Below, in pieces: positions 28,624 through 36,292 of a stretch of 64,000 nucleotides of DNA. Both the position numbers and the translations under genes were made by a program. How positions within the stretch are numbered: the first letter of the stretch is position 1; each line of letters begins with the position of its first letter. The notes beneath the pieces were generated by a model. The model saw nothing but the letters and a program-made list of their open reading frames with translations. It ran no database searches and was not told where the DNA came from. Where the stretch lies: positions 62,001-126,000 of the forward strand of contig CAZPDT010000008.1 in the NCBI GenBank assembly GCA_964585545.1. The letters run 5' to 3'. The stretch is from Brumimicrobium sp964585545 (GTDB lineage: Bacteria; Bacteroidota; Bacteroidia; Flavobacteriales_D; Crocinitomicaceae).

Positions 28624-29523
28624 TTGTTAATTTTGGAAGATACAATAACAACATATAAAGCCTCCGGGAAGCTCATGCTATTTGGTGAGTATCTAGTTCT
28701 AAAAGGAGCCGACTGTTTGGCCTTTCCTCTAAAATTTGGACAAATTCTTACCATCCAAAAAGCAAATCAGTTGCGCTGGGAGAGTTACTCAAAACATGGA
28801 CTTTGGTTTAATGTTTCCATGGATAGCAACTTCAAAGTTATTGAAACTAATAATATTAAAGTAGCTGAAATTTTACAACAGCTTTTCCTCGTTATTCGAA
28901 GAGAACGTCCTGAACTTGATTTTCAACAATTTTTTAAAGCTGAAGCCAATTTTGAATTGGATTGGGGACTTGGCTCAAGCTCTACTTTAATTAGCTTGCT
29001 GAGTCAATGGTCAGCAGTTGATGCACAACAACTTTTAGAGGTCTCTTTTGGTGGATCAGGCTATGATGTAGCTTGCGCTGAATCCAAAAGACCTATCGTA
29101 TTTGCAAACAATCAAATTAAACAAGAAATTCAGCTCTCTAAATCAATTACAGATAAACTGTTATTTATCTATTTAGGGAACAAACAAAACTCTAAAAAAG
29201 AAGTACAGCGTTTTGAAGAAATTGATGTTCATTCTGATGATATATATGCAATGAATTCAATTATTGAAAAGGCAATCAAAACAGATAAAATAGATGTTTT
29301 TGAACAATTGTTGAACAATTCTAATGCGTTGATTGCCCAACTTATTAAAATGCCAATGCTCAAACCTCGATTGTTTAAGGATTATCCTTACAGTATAAAA
29401 TATTTAGGAGCTTGGGGCGGTGATTTCTTTTTGGCCACTTTTCGTAATTTAGAAATGGCAAAGTCCTACTTTAAACAGAAAGGATATAATACGATGTTTA
29501 CATATAATGAATTAATCAAATAA
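28624..29523 (+). CDS. GYDIA-family GHMP kinase, possible phosphomevalonate kinase
   Basis: Small-molecule kinase of the GHMP superfamily. The substrate loop is FGEYLVLKGAD, the ATP loop is WGLGSSSTLISLL, and FGGSGYDVACAESKRPI carries the GYDxA signature found in Bacteroidota. The pathway needs two kinases; the gene at 30583 is a typical mevalonate kinase, so by elimination this one would phosphorylate mevalonate 5-phosphate, although it does not look like a standard phosphomevalonate kinase. The start is non-ATG: TTG at 28624 directly after the HMG-CoA reductase stop, or TTG at 28633. The next gene begins immediately after its stop. Confidence 0.8.
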   Translation: MLILEDTITTYKASGKLMLFGEYLVLKGADCLAFPLKFGQILTIQKANQLRWESYSKHGLWFNVSMDSNFKVIETNNIKVAEILQQLFLVIRRERPELDFQQFFKAEANFELDWGLGSSSTLISLLSQWSAVDAQQLLEVSFGGSGYDVACAESKRPIVFANNQIKQEIQLSKSITDKLLFIYLGNKQNSKKEVQRFEEIDVHSDDIYAMNSIIEKAIKTDKIDVFEQLLNNSNALIAQLIKMPMLKPRLFKDYPYSIKYLGAWGGDFFLATFRNLEMAKSYFKQKGYNTMFTYNELIK

Positions 29524-30579
29524 ATGGAGACTGAAACAGAACTTATAAATCAGATTAAGGTAAAATGGCGTTGTCCATCCAATATTGCAATCGTAAAATA
29601 TTGGGGAAAAAAAGGAGTTCAAATTCCTTGTAATCCATCGTTAAGCTTAACATTGTCGAACTCTTTTACCGAAGTAGAAGCGCTATTGTCAGAGAAGACT
29701 GCTAAAGTCCCTGTTCAATTAACTTACTATTTTGAAGGTGCAATTAATGAGCAGTTTAGCCAACGTGTCACCCAATTTCTAGAACGCAATCGTGCATCTT
29801 TTCCGTATTTAGAAAATCATGCCATTACAATTCATTCTACGAATAGTTTTCCACATTCGGCTGGAATTGCTTCTTCTGCATCAGCTTTTGGAGCCATTGC
29901 ATTGGCAACGTTGGATATTTCCTACCAATTAGAAGGAAAAGAGATTGATGATACGTTCTATTACAAGGCAAGTAATCTGGCACGTTTAGCAAGCGGAAGT
30001 GCTTCACGCAGTTTATTTTCAGGATATGCCATCTGGGGTGAGCATCCCGACATCAAAGGAACATCAGATCAAAATGCAATTGAAATCACGGATATTCATC
30101 CAAACTTTCAATCAATGAAAGATGCTATTTTAATTGTAGATGATCAACCCAAAAAAGTATCCAGCTCAGTTGGACATGCGTTAATGGACGGCAATCCTTA
30201 TGCTGATATTCGTTTTGAGCAGGCCTATAATCGCACAGTAAAATTGGTTGATATATTAAAAACTGGAAATAGAGATGCATTTATCCACGTTTGTGAATCA
30301 GAAGCTCTAACTTTACATGCCATGATGATGGCCTCAATGGACTACTATTTATTGGTGAAGCCAGGGACAATCACCATTATTGATCGTTTATTGGAATTTC
30401 GAAATAAAAACAATATTCCCGTTTGCTTTACCTTGGATGCAGGTCCAAATGTTCACGTACTTTATCCCAAAGAAGTGGAAAAAGAAGTGGAGTTGTTTAT
30501 TCACAATGAATTGGCGGACACCTATACAAATGTCATTTTCGACGAAGGTGGAAAAGGTCCTAAAAAATTAAAAAGTTAG
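29524..30579 (+). CDS. mvaD: diphosphomevalonate decarboxylase
   Basis: ATP-dependent decarboxylation of mevalonate 5-diphosphate to IPP. The motifs are clear: CPSNIAIVKYWGKKG (substrate and Lys site), PSLSLTLS, FPHSAGIASSASAFGA (ATP loop), LARLASGSASRSLFSGYAIW and CFTLDAGPNVHVLY (catalytic Asp). Length 351 is slightly above average. Starts directly after the GYDIA kinase stop and ends three bases before the mevalonate kinase. Presence of this enzyme shows a classical rather than an archaeal-type lower mevalonate pathway. Confidence 0.96.
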   Translation: METETELINQIKVKWRCPSNIAIVKYWGKKGVQIPCNPSLSLTLSNSFTEVEALLSEKTAKVPVQLTYYFEGAINEQFSQRVTQFLERNRASFPYLENHAITIHSTNSFPHSAGIASSASAFGAIALATLDISYQLEGKEIDDTFYYKASNLARLASGSASRSLFSGYAIWGEHPDIKGTSDQNAIEITDIHPNFQSMKDAILIVDDQPKKVSSSVGHALMDGNPYADIRFEQAYNRTVKLVDILKTGNRDAFIHVCESEALTLHAMMMASMDYYLLVKPGTITIIDRLLEFRNKNNIPVCFTLDAGPNVHVLYPKEVEKEVELFIHNELADTYTNVIFDEGGKGPKKLKS

Positions 30580-30582
30580 ACC

Positions 30583-31524
30583 GTGGAAAAAATTAACTCA
30601 AAAGTTCTTCTTTTTGGTGAGTACAGTGTCCTTCACAACAGCATGGCGCTAACAATTCCCTACAGTAAATTTTCTGGAGAATTGGGATATCCCAAAAACA
30701 AAGAAGAAAGTGCAATTGCAGTATTGTCCAATAAAGGTATACGAGAGTTTTGTAGGTACATTTTAGAAAACCATACCGATCAAACTTTCAAGCTGAATGT
30801 CAATCAATTATCTCAAGAACTGGACAAAGGTTTATTTTTTAGAAGTAATATTCCTCAAGGTTTTGGTTTGGGAAGTTCAGGAGCACTTGTTGCAGCCATA
30901 TTTTTACGCTATTTAGAAAAAGCAGGTGATTTTAAGGATGAATTGAAAGGTTTTACGCTCCAACATATACAAAATTTAAAAAAATGTTTGGGCAATTTGG
31001 AAGGTCATTTTCACGGTGCAAGTTCGGGAATCGACCCGTTAAGTATTATTATCAACGAGCCATTATTGGTGAAATCAAATAAAGAAATAATAAAAGTAGA
31101 CATTCCCGCACAAAACAAAAAAGGAAAAAACTTTCTATTCTTATTGAACACCCACATTAATAGAGACTCTAACAAGCTCATCAAACAGTTCAATAATGCT
31201 TGTGCCAAAAATGAATTTAAACAAAAGCTAGACATTGAATTGATTGAATATACCAATTCAGGAATCAATGATTTTTTGAAAGGAGACATCAAAAATTTCT
31301 ATCTGAATTTAGAAAAAATAATTCGTTTTCAACATCAAGAGATGAATTACCTCATCCCCAAAAAATATCTGCCAATAATCAATCAAGGCATAAAGCATGG
31401 TGATTTTTTCTTAAAGATTTGTGGATCTGGTGGAGGCGGTTATATGCTAGGATTTACCCAAAATTGGGAAGCTACACAACAACAATTAAAAAACGAAGAT
31501 TTAGAAATTCTTTATCAATTTTAA
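30583..31524 (+). CDS. mvk: mevalonate kinase
   Basis: Phosphorylates mevalonate to mevalonate 5-phosphate. GHMP motifs: KVLLFGEYSVLHNSMALT, PQGFGLGSSGALVAAIF (ATP loop), GHFHGASSGIDPLS (catalytic Asp) and LKICGSGGGGYMLGF near the end. Start codon is GTG at 30583, three bases after the decarboxylase stop. It is the better of the two GHMP candidates for mevalonate kinase because the SSGIDPLS loop and C-terminal GSGGGG match that family. Confidence 0.88.
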   Translation: MEKINSKVLLFGEYSVLHNSMALTIPYSKFSGELGYPKNKEESAIAVLSNKGIREFCRYILENHTDQTFKLNVNQLSQELDKGLFFRSNIPQGFGLGSSGALVAAIFLRYLEKAGDFKDELKGFTLQHIQNLKKCLGNLEGHFHGASSGIDPLSIIINEPLLVKSNKEIIKVDIPAQNKKGKNFLFLLNTHINRDSNKLIKQFNNACAKNEFKQKLDIELIEYTNSGINDFLKGDIKNFYLNLEKIIRFQHQEMNYLIPKKYLPIINQGIKHGDFFLKICGSGGGGYMLGFTQNWEATQQQLKNEDLEILYQF

Positions 31525-31527
31525 TAT

Positions 31528-32511
31528 ATGATGACAACAACAATTAAAGAGGAGTTAAAAACTCTAAGGGAAGCCATTGTCCATTCTTTAGAGACAAAAG
31601 TACTGGAAGGATTTCCGAGCAATTTAGCAGATGCCACGCATCATATCATGTCATTAAAAGGGAAACGTTTACGCCCAATTATGGTCTTAATGTCTGCCCA
31701 AGGATTTGGCATAAGTAAGGAAAAAGCAATGTCTGCCGCAATTGCAATCGAAGTGTTTCATAATTTCACCCTTATCCATGATGACATTATGGATGAAGCT
31801 TCCTTAAGAAGAGGTGAAATAACTGTCCATAAAAAATATGGTGTGAATAAATCCATTGTGGCGGGTGATGCCATGTTGCCATGTTCTATTGGCTTTTTAA
31901 TCAAAGGAAATGAAGAAAAAGCGGTTCCTTTAATTGATAGTTTTATCAAAATGGCCAAAGAAGTAATGGAAGGGCAGCAATACGATATACAATTTGAAGA
32001 GCAGGAAAATGTGGGAATTGACGAGTATATGAACATGATCCGATTAAAAACATCTGTTTTATTTGGCTGTGCTTGTCAAATTGGAGCTATTCTCGGCAAT
32101 GCTTCAAAAGAAGACCAACAAAAATTGTATGACTACGGTTTATACACCGGCTTGGCGTTTCAGATTATGGATGACTATCTCGATACCTACGGTGATGAAA
32201 CCTTTGGTAAAAAGATTGGTGGAGATATTCTTTTGAATAAAAAGACCTGCCTTTTGATCAATGCGCTTAAAAACGCCAATGACGAGCAGCAAGACCGTAT
32301 CAAAAAATTGTTTAAAGAAGAAGATAAAGAAACCAAAATAAAAGGCTTCAAAAACATCTTTGAGGAGACTGGTGTTGCTGAAATGACATTGAATAAAATG
32401 AATGAATTACACAATAAATCAGTCGAAGCGATTCAATCCTCTAGCCTTTCAGAAGAAAGCAAAAGAAAAATGATTGAGATTGGAGAAATCATGCTTCAAC
32501 GGACAATTTAA
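31528..32511 (+). CDS. polyprenyl diphosphate synthase (farnesyl or geranylgeranyl)
   Basis: Chain-elongating prenyltransferase of the IspA/IdsA family. GKRLRPIMVL, the first Asp-rich motif DDIMD at 85-89 and the second DDYLD at 215-219 are intact, and GDILLNKKT follows. The first motif has no two-residue insertion, unlike typical bacterial farnesyl synthases, and position -5 is Phe with Thr at -4, a pattern also seen in short-chain geranylgeranyl synthases. Its location between mevalonate genes and the cyclase implies that it supplies farnesyl diphosphate to the squalene synthase, but chain length is not certain. Ends immediately before the cyclase gene. Confidence 0.92.
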   Translation: MMTTTIKEELKTLREAIVHSLETKVLEGFPSNLADATHHIMSLKGKRLRPIMVLMSAQGFGISKEKAMSAAIAIEVFHNFTLIHDDIMDEASLRRGEITVHKKYGVNKSIVAGDAMLPCSIGFLIKGNEEKAVPLIDSFIKMAKEVMEGQQYDIQFEEQENVGIDEYMNMIRLKTSVLFGCACQIGAILGNASKEDQQKLYDYGLYTGLAFQIMDDYLDTYGDETFGKKIGGDILLNKKTCLLINALKNANDEQQDRIKKLFKEEDKETKIKGFKNIFEETGVAEMTLNKMNELHNKSVEAIQSSSLSEESKRKMIEIGEIMLQRTI

Positions 32512-32514
32512 TTG

Positions 32515-34773
32515 ATGATGAATTTTTCTGAAAAAAAACATTCTTACTTTTGGAAAACATGGAAATTTTCCTCGAAGAATGGCCGACAATTTTGGAACTT
32601 TGAGACTCCCGAAGCCCTAAAAGGCATTGTTGAGGAAGAATCTGATTGGGAAAAGCCTGAAGCAAAAGCTTTTTTAAAGGCAATGGATCAAGCGTTTATA
32701 TTTGATAAAAAGACCAATCCCAATTCAGCCGACCGAGTTTTTCGCTATTTGAGAGAGCAACAAGTTGAGCAACCAAAAATTATTTCCTCTAATGAAAATG
32801 CTTCGTTAAAAGAGAAAACACGAACAGGATTATTGAATGGGTTTTCTTTTTATGAAACATTACAAGAACCCGATGGGAATTGGGCAGGCGATTATGGTGG
32901 TCCGTTGTTTTTAATCCCAGGGCTGATTATCGCTTCTTACATTACAGAAAGTCCTTTTGAAAAACCCCTTCAGGTACTCATAAAACGTAACTTATGGAAC
33001 CATCAAAATGAAGATGGCGGTTGGGGACTTCATATCGAAGGACATTCTACAATGTTCGGAACGGTGATGCAATATGTAACATTACGGATTTTAGGAGAGG
33101 ATTTGTCGAATCCCGATTTAAAACGTGCCCAAGATTGGATTCTAGAGCATGGTGGTGCTATACATATACCACAATGGGGAAAATTCTACTTATCATTAAT
33201 GAATGTATACGACTGGAAAGGCAATGATGCTCTTTTACCAGAAATGTGGAAGTTTCCAAAATGGATTCCTTTTCATCCTGGTAAATACTGGTGTCACAAC
33301 CGAATGATTTTTTTACCGATGTCCTACTGTTTTGGCAAAAAAGTAACAACCAAGAAAACGCCTTTTATTGAGGAATTAAGAGAAGAACTTTATGTTACGC
33401 CATACAGTGAAATCAATTGGAAAAAGGCACGTCGTAAAGCCTGTGAAAAAGATATTTTTAATCCAATTCATAAATGGTATCGACGGGCAAGTCACATTAT
33501 CAATGGCTACGAAAAGATACATTCAAAGCGATGGCGGAAAAAAGCCTTGAAATACGTTGAGGATTATATCGACCATGAAGACATTCATACACGTTACCTC
33601 AATATTGGTCCTGTCAATCAAGCCATTAACTCCATTTGTGTTTGGCACAACCACGGGAAAGATGCCGAAGAGTTTCAAAACCATGTAAAGCGGTGGAAAG
33701 ATTATTTGTGGATTGCTGAAGATGGTGCTAAAATGAATGGATACAATGGTTCTCAACTTTGGGATACTGCATTTGCGGGTCAAGCCTTACTCGAGGCAGA
33801 TATGGAGACCGATTTTGTGGAGATGGCAGAGAAGATTTATCATTTTATGGACATCACCCAAATCAAACGCGATCCAAAAGAACATAAAAAATACTGGAGA
33901 GATACCACTTTTGGCTGTTGGCCTTTTTCGACAATTGACCATGCTTGGGCAGTAACAGATTGTACAACTGAAGGTATGAAAACAGCACTTTTGTACAATA
34001 ACAAGAAACATGTTAAAAAACAAAACCATATTGATCTTGAACGTTTAAAACCTGCTATCGATTGGTTATTGTTTATGCAAAATGATAATGGAGGCTGGGC
34101 TTCCTACGAAAAACAACGTGCTCCAAAATGGATTGAAGTGCTTAATCCTGCCTTATTGTTTGAAAACATCATGACAGAAGTAACCTATACAGAATGTTCT
34201 TCTGCAACCATGCAAGGATTAAAGGAATTTTCTAAAAACCACGACTATCGAAAAGCAGACATTGAAGCGGCTTTAAAACGTGGAGGAAAATTTATACAAT
34301 CCAAGCAAGACCCTGACGGATCGTGGTATGGATGCTGGGGCGTTTGTTATACCTATGGAACATGGTTTGGAATTGAAGGTTTATTGTGTGCTGGTCAAGA
34401 AGGTTACGAGAACAACAAGCCCGCCAAAGCAATAGAAGATGCCTGTGCATTTTTGTTGCGTAAACAGCGCTCAGACGGAAGTTGGGGAGAATCTTTTGAA
34501 TCGTGTGTAGAACATCGATACATTGAACACAAAGACGGCCAAATCATTAATACCGCTTGGGCTTTATTGGCTTTAATGAAGGCTAAACATCCCAACAAAT
34601 CAGCAATTGAAAAAGGAGTTGAGTTTATCCTTTCTCGGCAAGAAGCAAATGGAGACTTCCCCCAAGAAGGAATCTCTGGTGTTTTCAACGGCAATTGCAT
34701 GGAAACCTACACGTCGTATAGAAACGTATTCCCGCTTTGGGCACTCGCAAGATATTATCGGTATTATTCTTAA
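32515..34773 (+). CDS. osc: oxidosqualene cyclase (sterol- or arborane-type triterpenol synthase)
   Basis: Cyclizes 2,3-oxidosqualene. The acid motif is DCTTE (Asp near 482) where squalene-hopene cyclases have DxDD, so this is an oxidosqualene enzyme. Other conserved parts: EMWKFPKWIPFHPGKYWCHN (His near 261, the protosteryl-type H instead of Tyr), YNGSQLWDTAF, PFSTIDHAWAVTDC, YEKQRAP (Tyr equivalent to human Tyr503), TECSSATMQGL, and QW repeats such as DGSWYGCW and DGSWGESF; the end GNCMETYTSYRNVFPLWAL is almost eukaryotic. The His suggests chair-boat-chair folding, which leads to lanosterol, cycloartenol or arborane skeletons. At the three positions that separate cycloartenol from lanosterol synthases it has Tyr, His, Val, a mixed set. 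ATG at 32515 is chosen over the TTG at 32512. Last gene of the operon. Confidence 0.95.
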   Translation: MMNFSEKKHSYFWKTWKFSSKNGRQFWNFETPEALKGIVEEESDWEKPEAKAFLKAMDQAFIFDKKTNPNSADRVFRYLREQQVEQPKIISSNENASLKEKTRTGLLNGFSFYETLQEPDGNWAGDYGGPLFLIPGLIIASYITESPFEKPLQVLIKRNLWNHQNEDGGWGLHIEGHSTMFGTVMQYVTLRILGEDLSNPDLKRAQDWILEHGGAIHIPQWGKFYLSLMNVYDWKGNDALLPEMWKFPKWIPFHPGKYWCHNRMIFLPMSYCFGKKVTTKKTPFIEELREELYVTPYSEINWKKARRKACEKDIFNPIHKWYRRASHIINGYEKIHSKRWRKKALKYVEDYIDHEDIHTRYLNIGPVNQAINSICVWHNHGKDAEEFQNHVKRWKDYLWIAEDGAKMNGYNGSQLWDTAFAGQALLEADMETDFVEMAEKIYHFMDITQIKRDPKEHKKYWRDTTFGCWPFSTIDHAWAVTDCTTEGMKTALLYNNKKHVKKQNHIDLERLKPAIDWLLFMQNDNGGWASYEKQRAPKWIEVLNPALLFENIMTEVTYTECSSATMQGLKEFSKNHDYRKADIEAALKRGGKFIQSKQDPDGSWYGCWGVCYTYGTWFGIEGLLCAGQEGYENNKPAKAIEDACAFLLRKQRSDGSWGESFESCVEHRYIEHKDGQIINTAWALLALMKAKHPNKSAIEKGVEFILSRQEANGDFPQEGISGVFNGNCMETYTSYRNVFPLWALARYYRYYS

Positions 34774-34794
34774 CCCATATTCCAAGACAGCCGT

Positions 34795-34862
34795 CTTTTG
34801 TAATATAAGATAGTTCTCTTTTCCGCTTAGCATAGTCAAAGGAGTATTTTGTCATTATTTTT
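34795..34862. repeat. 68-bp dispersed repeat, copy 1
   Basis: Aligns with 44340-44406, about 80 percent identical over the last 49 bases and in the same orientation; both begin roughly 20-35 bases after a stop codon. On the minus strand both copies contain an ATG followed by codons for M-T-K-Y-S-F-D/E, resembling the start of an IS3-type OrfA, but neither stays open in a transposase-like way. Confidence 0.6.
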
Positions 34863-34871
34863 AATCAAAAC

Positions 34872-34886
34872 GATTAAATTTTAATC
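34872..34886. promoter_or_regulatory. palindrome 1 upstream of dinB
   Basis: Perfect 15-base palindrome GATTAAATTTTAATC with a single central base. Shares half-site GATTA/TAATC with palindromes 2 and 3. Confidence 0.55.
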
Positions 34887-34890
34887 TATA

Positions 34891-34923
34891 TTGTGATTAT
34901 ATTATAATCATTTATTACATTTG
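34891..34923 (+). promoter_or_regulatory. promoter of the dinB-dnaE cassette with an embedded operator
   Basis: TTG at 34891-34893, spacer of 22 bases, TACATTTG at 34916-34923. The spacer holds a perfect 17-base palindrome, TGATTATATTATAATCA at 34894-34910, exactly where a repressor would block RNA polymerase. Confidence 0.7.
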
Positions 34924-34945
34924 TACGGAGATTATTATCCCAAAA

Positions 34946-34962
34946 TGATAAAATTCTAATCA
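34946..34962. promoter_or_regulatory. palindrome 3, downstream of the dinB promoter
   Basis: TGATAAAATTCTAATCA, an imperfect copy of palindrome 2 located 22 bases after the -7 element. The three sites lie at about 22 and 52 bases centre to centre, roughly two and five helical turns. Confidence 0.5.
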
Positions 34963-34973
34963 TCAACGATATG

Positions 34974-35027
34974 CAGTTTTATGAGTTAATCGTGGTTTTA
35001 AGAAATCCTTAAAACCACATAAAACTG
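34974..35027 (+). promoter_or_regulatory. large leader hairpin before dinB
   Basis: Outer stem of 9 bp (34974-34982 with 35019-35027) and inner stem of 11 bp (GTGGTTTTAAG 34992-35002 with CTTAAAACCAC 35008-35018), a five-base loop and a nine-base bulge on the left side. It ends nine bases before the dinB ATG and would cover the ribosome binding region. There is no T-tract, so it is not a standard terminator. Confidence 0.65.
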
Positions 35028-35036
35028 TTATGAACT

Positions 35037-36194
35037 ATGCAACAACGTACAATCGTCCACATGGATTTGGATGCTTTTTTTGTCTCTTGTGAACGACTTG
35101 CCGACAGTCGCTTAAAAGGAAAGCCTATTATTGTCGGGGGAACTTCTGGGCGCAGTGTTGTCGCTTCATGCAGTTACGAGGCACGTAAATTCGGCGTCTA
35201 TTCTGCCATGCCAATGAAAATTGCTCTACGGCGCTGTCCCGAAGCTGTTGTAATTAAAGGAAACTTTGAATCCTATACCCATTACTCTGGGATTGTCACT
35301 GAAATAATTAGAGACACAGTACCCATTTATGAGAAAAGCTCTATCGATGAGTTTTATATCGACTTGACAGGAATGGACCGTTTCTTTGGTACTCTAAAGT
35401 ATGCACAGGAACTTCGGAAACGCATTATTCGGGAAGCTGGATTGCCAATTTCTTTTGGTTTATCAGAAAACAAAACTGTTTCTAAGATTGCTACGGGAGA
35501 AGCCAAACCCAATAATTCTATAAATGTAGACCATGGAACTGAACAACACTTCCTCGCACCTCTGTCCATTCGAAAAATCCCATCTGTAGGACTAAAAACG
35601 TATCAAACCTTTGCTGGATTAGGCATTAAAAAGATAAAAACATTACAGGAAATGCCTGTTGAATTATTGGAGCAAGTTTTTGGAAAAATGGGCAGAGCAA
35701 TTTGGAAAAAAGCCCATGGAATTGACCCATCTCCGGTTGTTCAATACAATGAAAAGAAATCTATCTCTGCCGAACATACATTCGAACGTGATACCATTAA
35801 TATTGAACAGATACAAACCTTGTTTTATACGATGGGCGGAAAGCTGATTTATCAATTGCGAAAAGACAATAAAGTGACGGCATGTATTACTGTAAAAATT
35901 CGATATACAGATTTCCAAACCAAAACCATACAACGAAAGGTTCCATACACCTCGGCAGATCATCAAATTATCCCAATCATTTTAGAATTGTTTGAAAAAC
36001 TGTACCAACGTAGAGTACGGATTCGATTGATAGGTATTCGATTGAGTCATTTGGTACGTGGTGGGCAACAAATCAGTTTATTCACAGATGATACAAAATA
36101 TACACACTTGTACCAAGCCATGGATCAAATTAGAAGTCGGTATGGGCCAGAGAGTGTAGGGTATGGCATTTCGGCTAGAGCCTATGAAGATTGA
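35037..36194 (+). CDS. dinB: DNA polymerase IV
   Basis: Y-family translesion DNA polymerase. Metal-binding residues are in VHMDLDAFFVSCE (Asp10) and SSIDEFYIDLTG (Asp/Glu near 103-104); GLSENKTVSKIATGEAKP and the little-finger region follow. At 385 residues it has normal DinB length and lacks features of ImuB. It is followed 98 bases downstream by a DnaE-type polymerase on the same strand, a pairing common in Bacteroidota and thought to act in damage-induced mutagenesis. The promoter has three related palindromes and the leader a large hairpin, so expression is probably controlled. Confidence 0.95.
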   Translation: MQQRTIVHMDLDAFFVSCERLADSRLKGKPIIVGGTSGRSVVASCSYEARKFGVYSAMPMKIALRRCPEAVVIKGNFESYTHYSGIVTEIIRDTVPIYEKSSIDEFYIDLTGMDRFFGTLKYAQELRKRIIREAGLPISFGLSENKTVSKIATGEAKPNNSINVDHGTEQHFLAPLSIRKIPSVGLKTYQTFAGLGIKKIKTLQEMPVELLEQVFGKMGRAIWKKAHGIDPSPVVQYNEKKSISAEHTFERDTINIEQIQTLFYTMGGKLIYQLRKDNKVTACITVKIRYTDFQTKTIQRKVPYTSADHQIIPIILELFEKLYQRRVRIRLIGIRLSHLVRGGQQISLFTDDTKYTHLYQAMDQIRSRYGPESVGYGISARAYED

Positions 36195-36292
36195 GCAAGA
36201 GCAAGAATTTTAAGTTGGGTTATAATTTCTAGAACATTAAATGGTTGGATTTTAAAGCCTAATTAAATGTATTTAAAATTAATTATAATACA

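Noticed and set aside
32515..34773. Squalene-hopene cyclase
   Set aside because: The acid motif is DCTTE rather than DxDD, the sequence follows lanosterol/cycloartenol synthases, and a squalene epoxidase is in the same operon.
34971..35012. 13-codon leader peptide before dinB
   Set aside because: It has a start and stop but no ribosome binding site or run of regulatory codons; noted only as a possibility in the hairpin finding.
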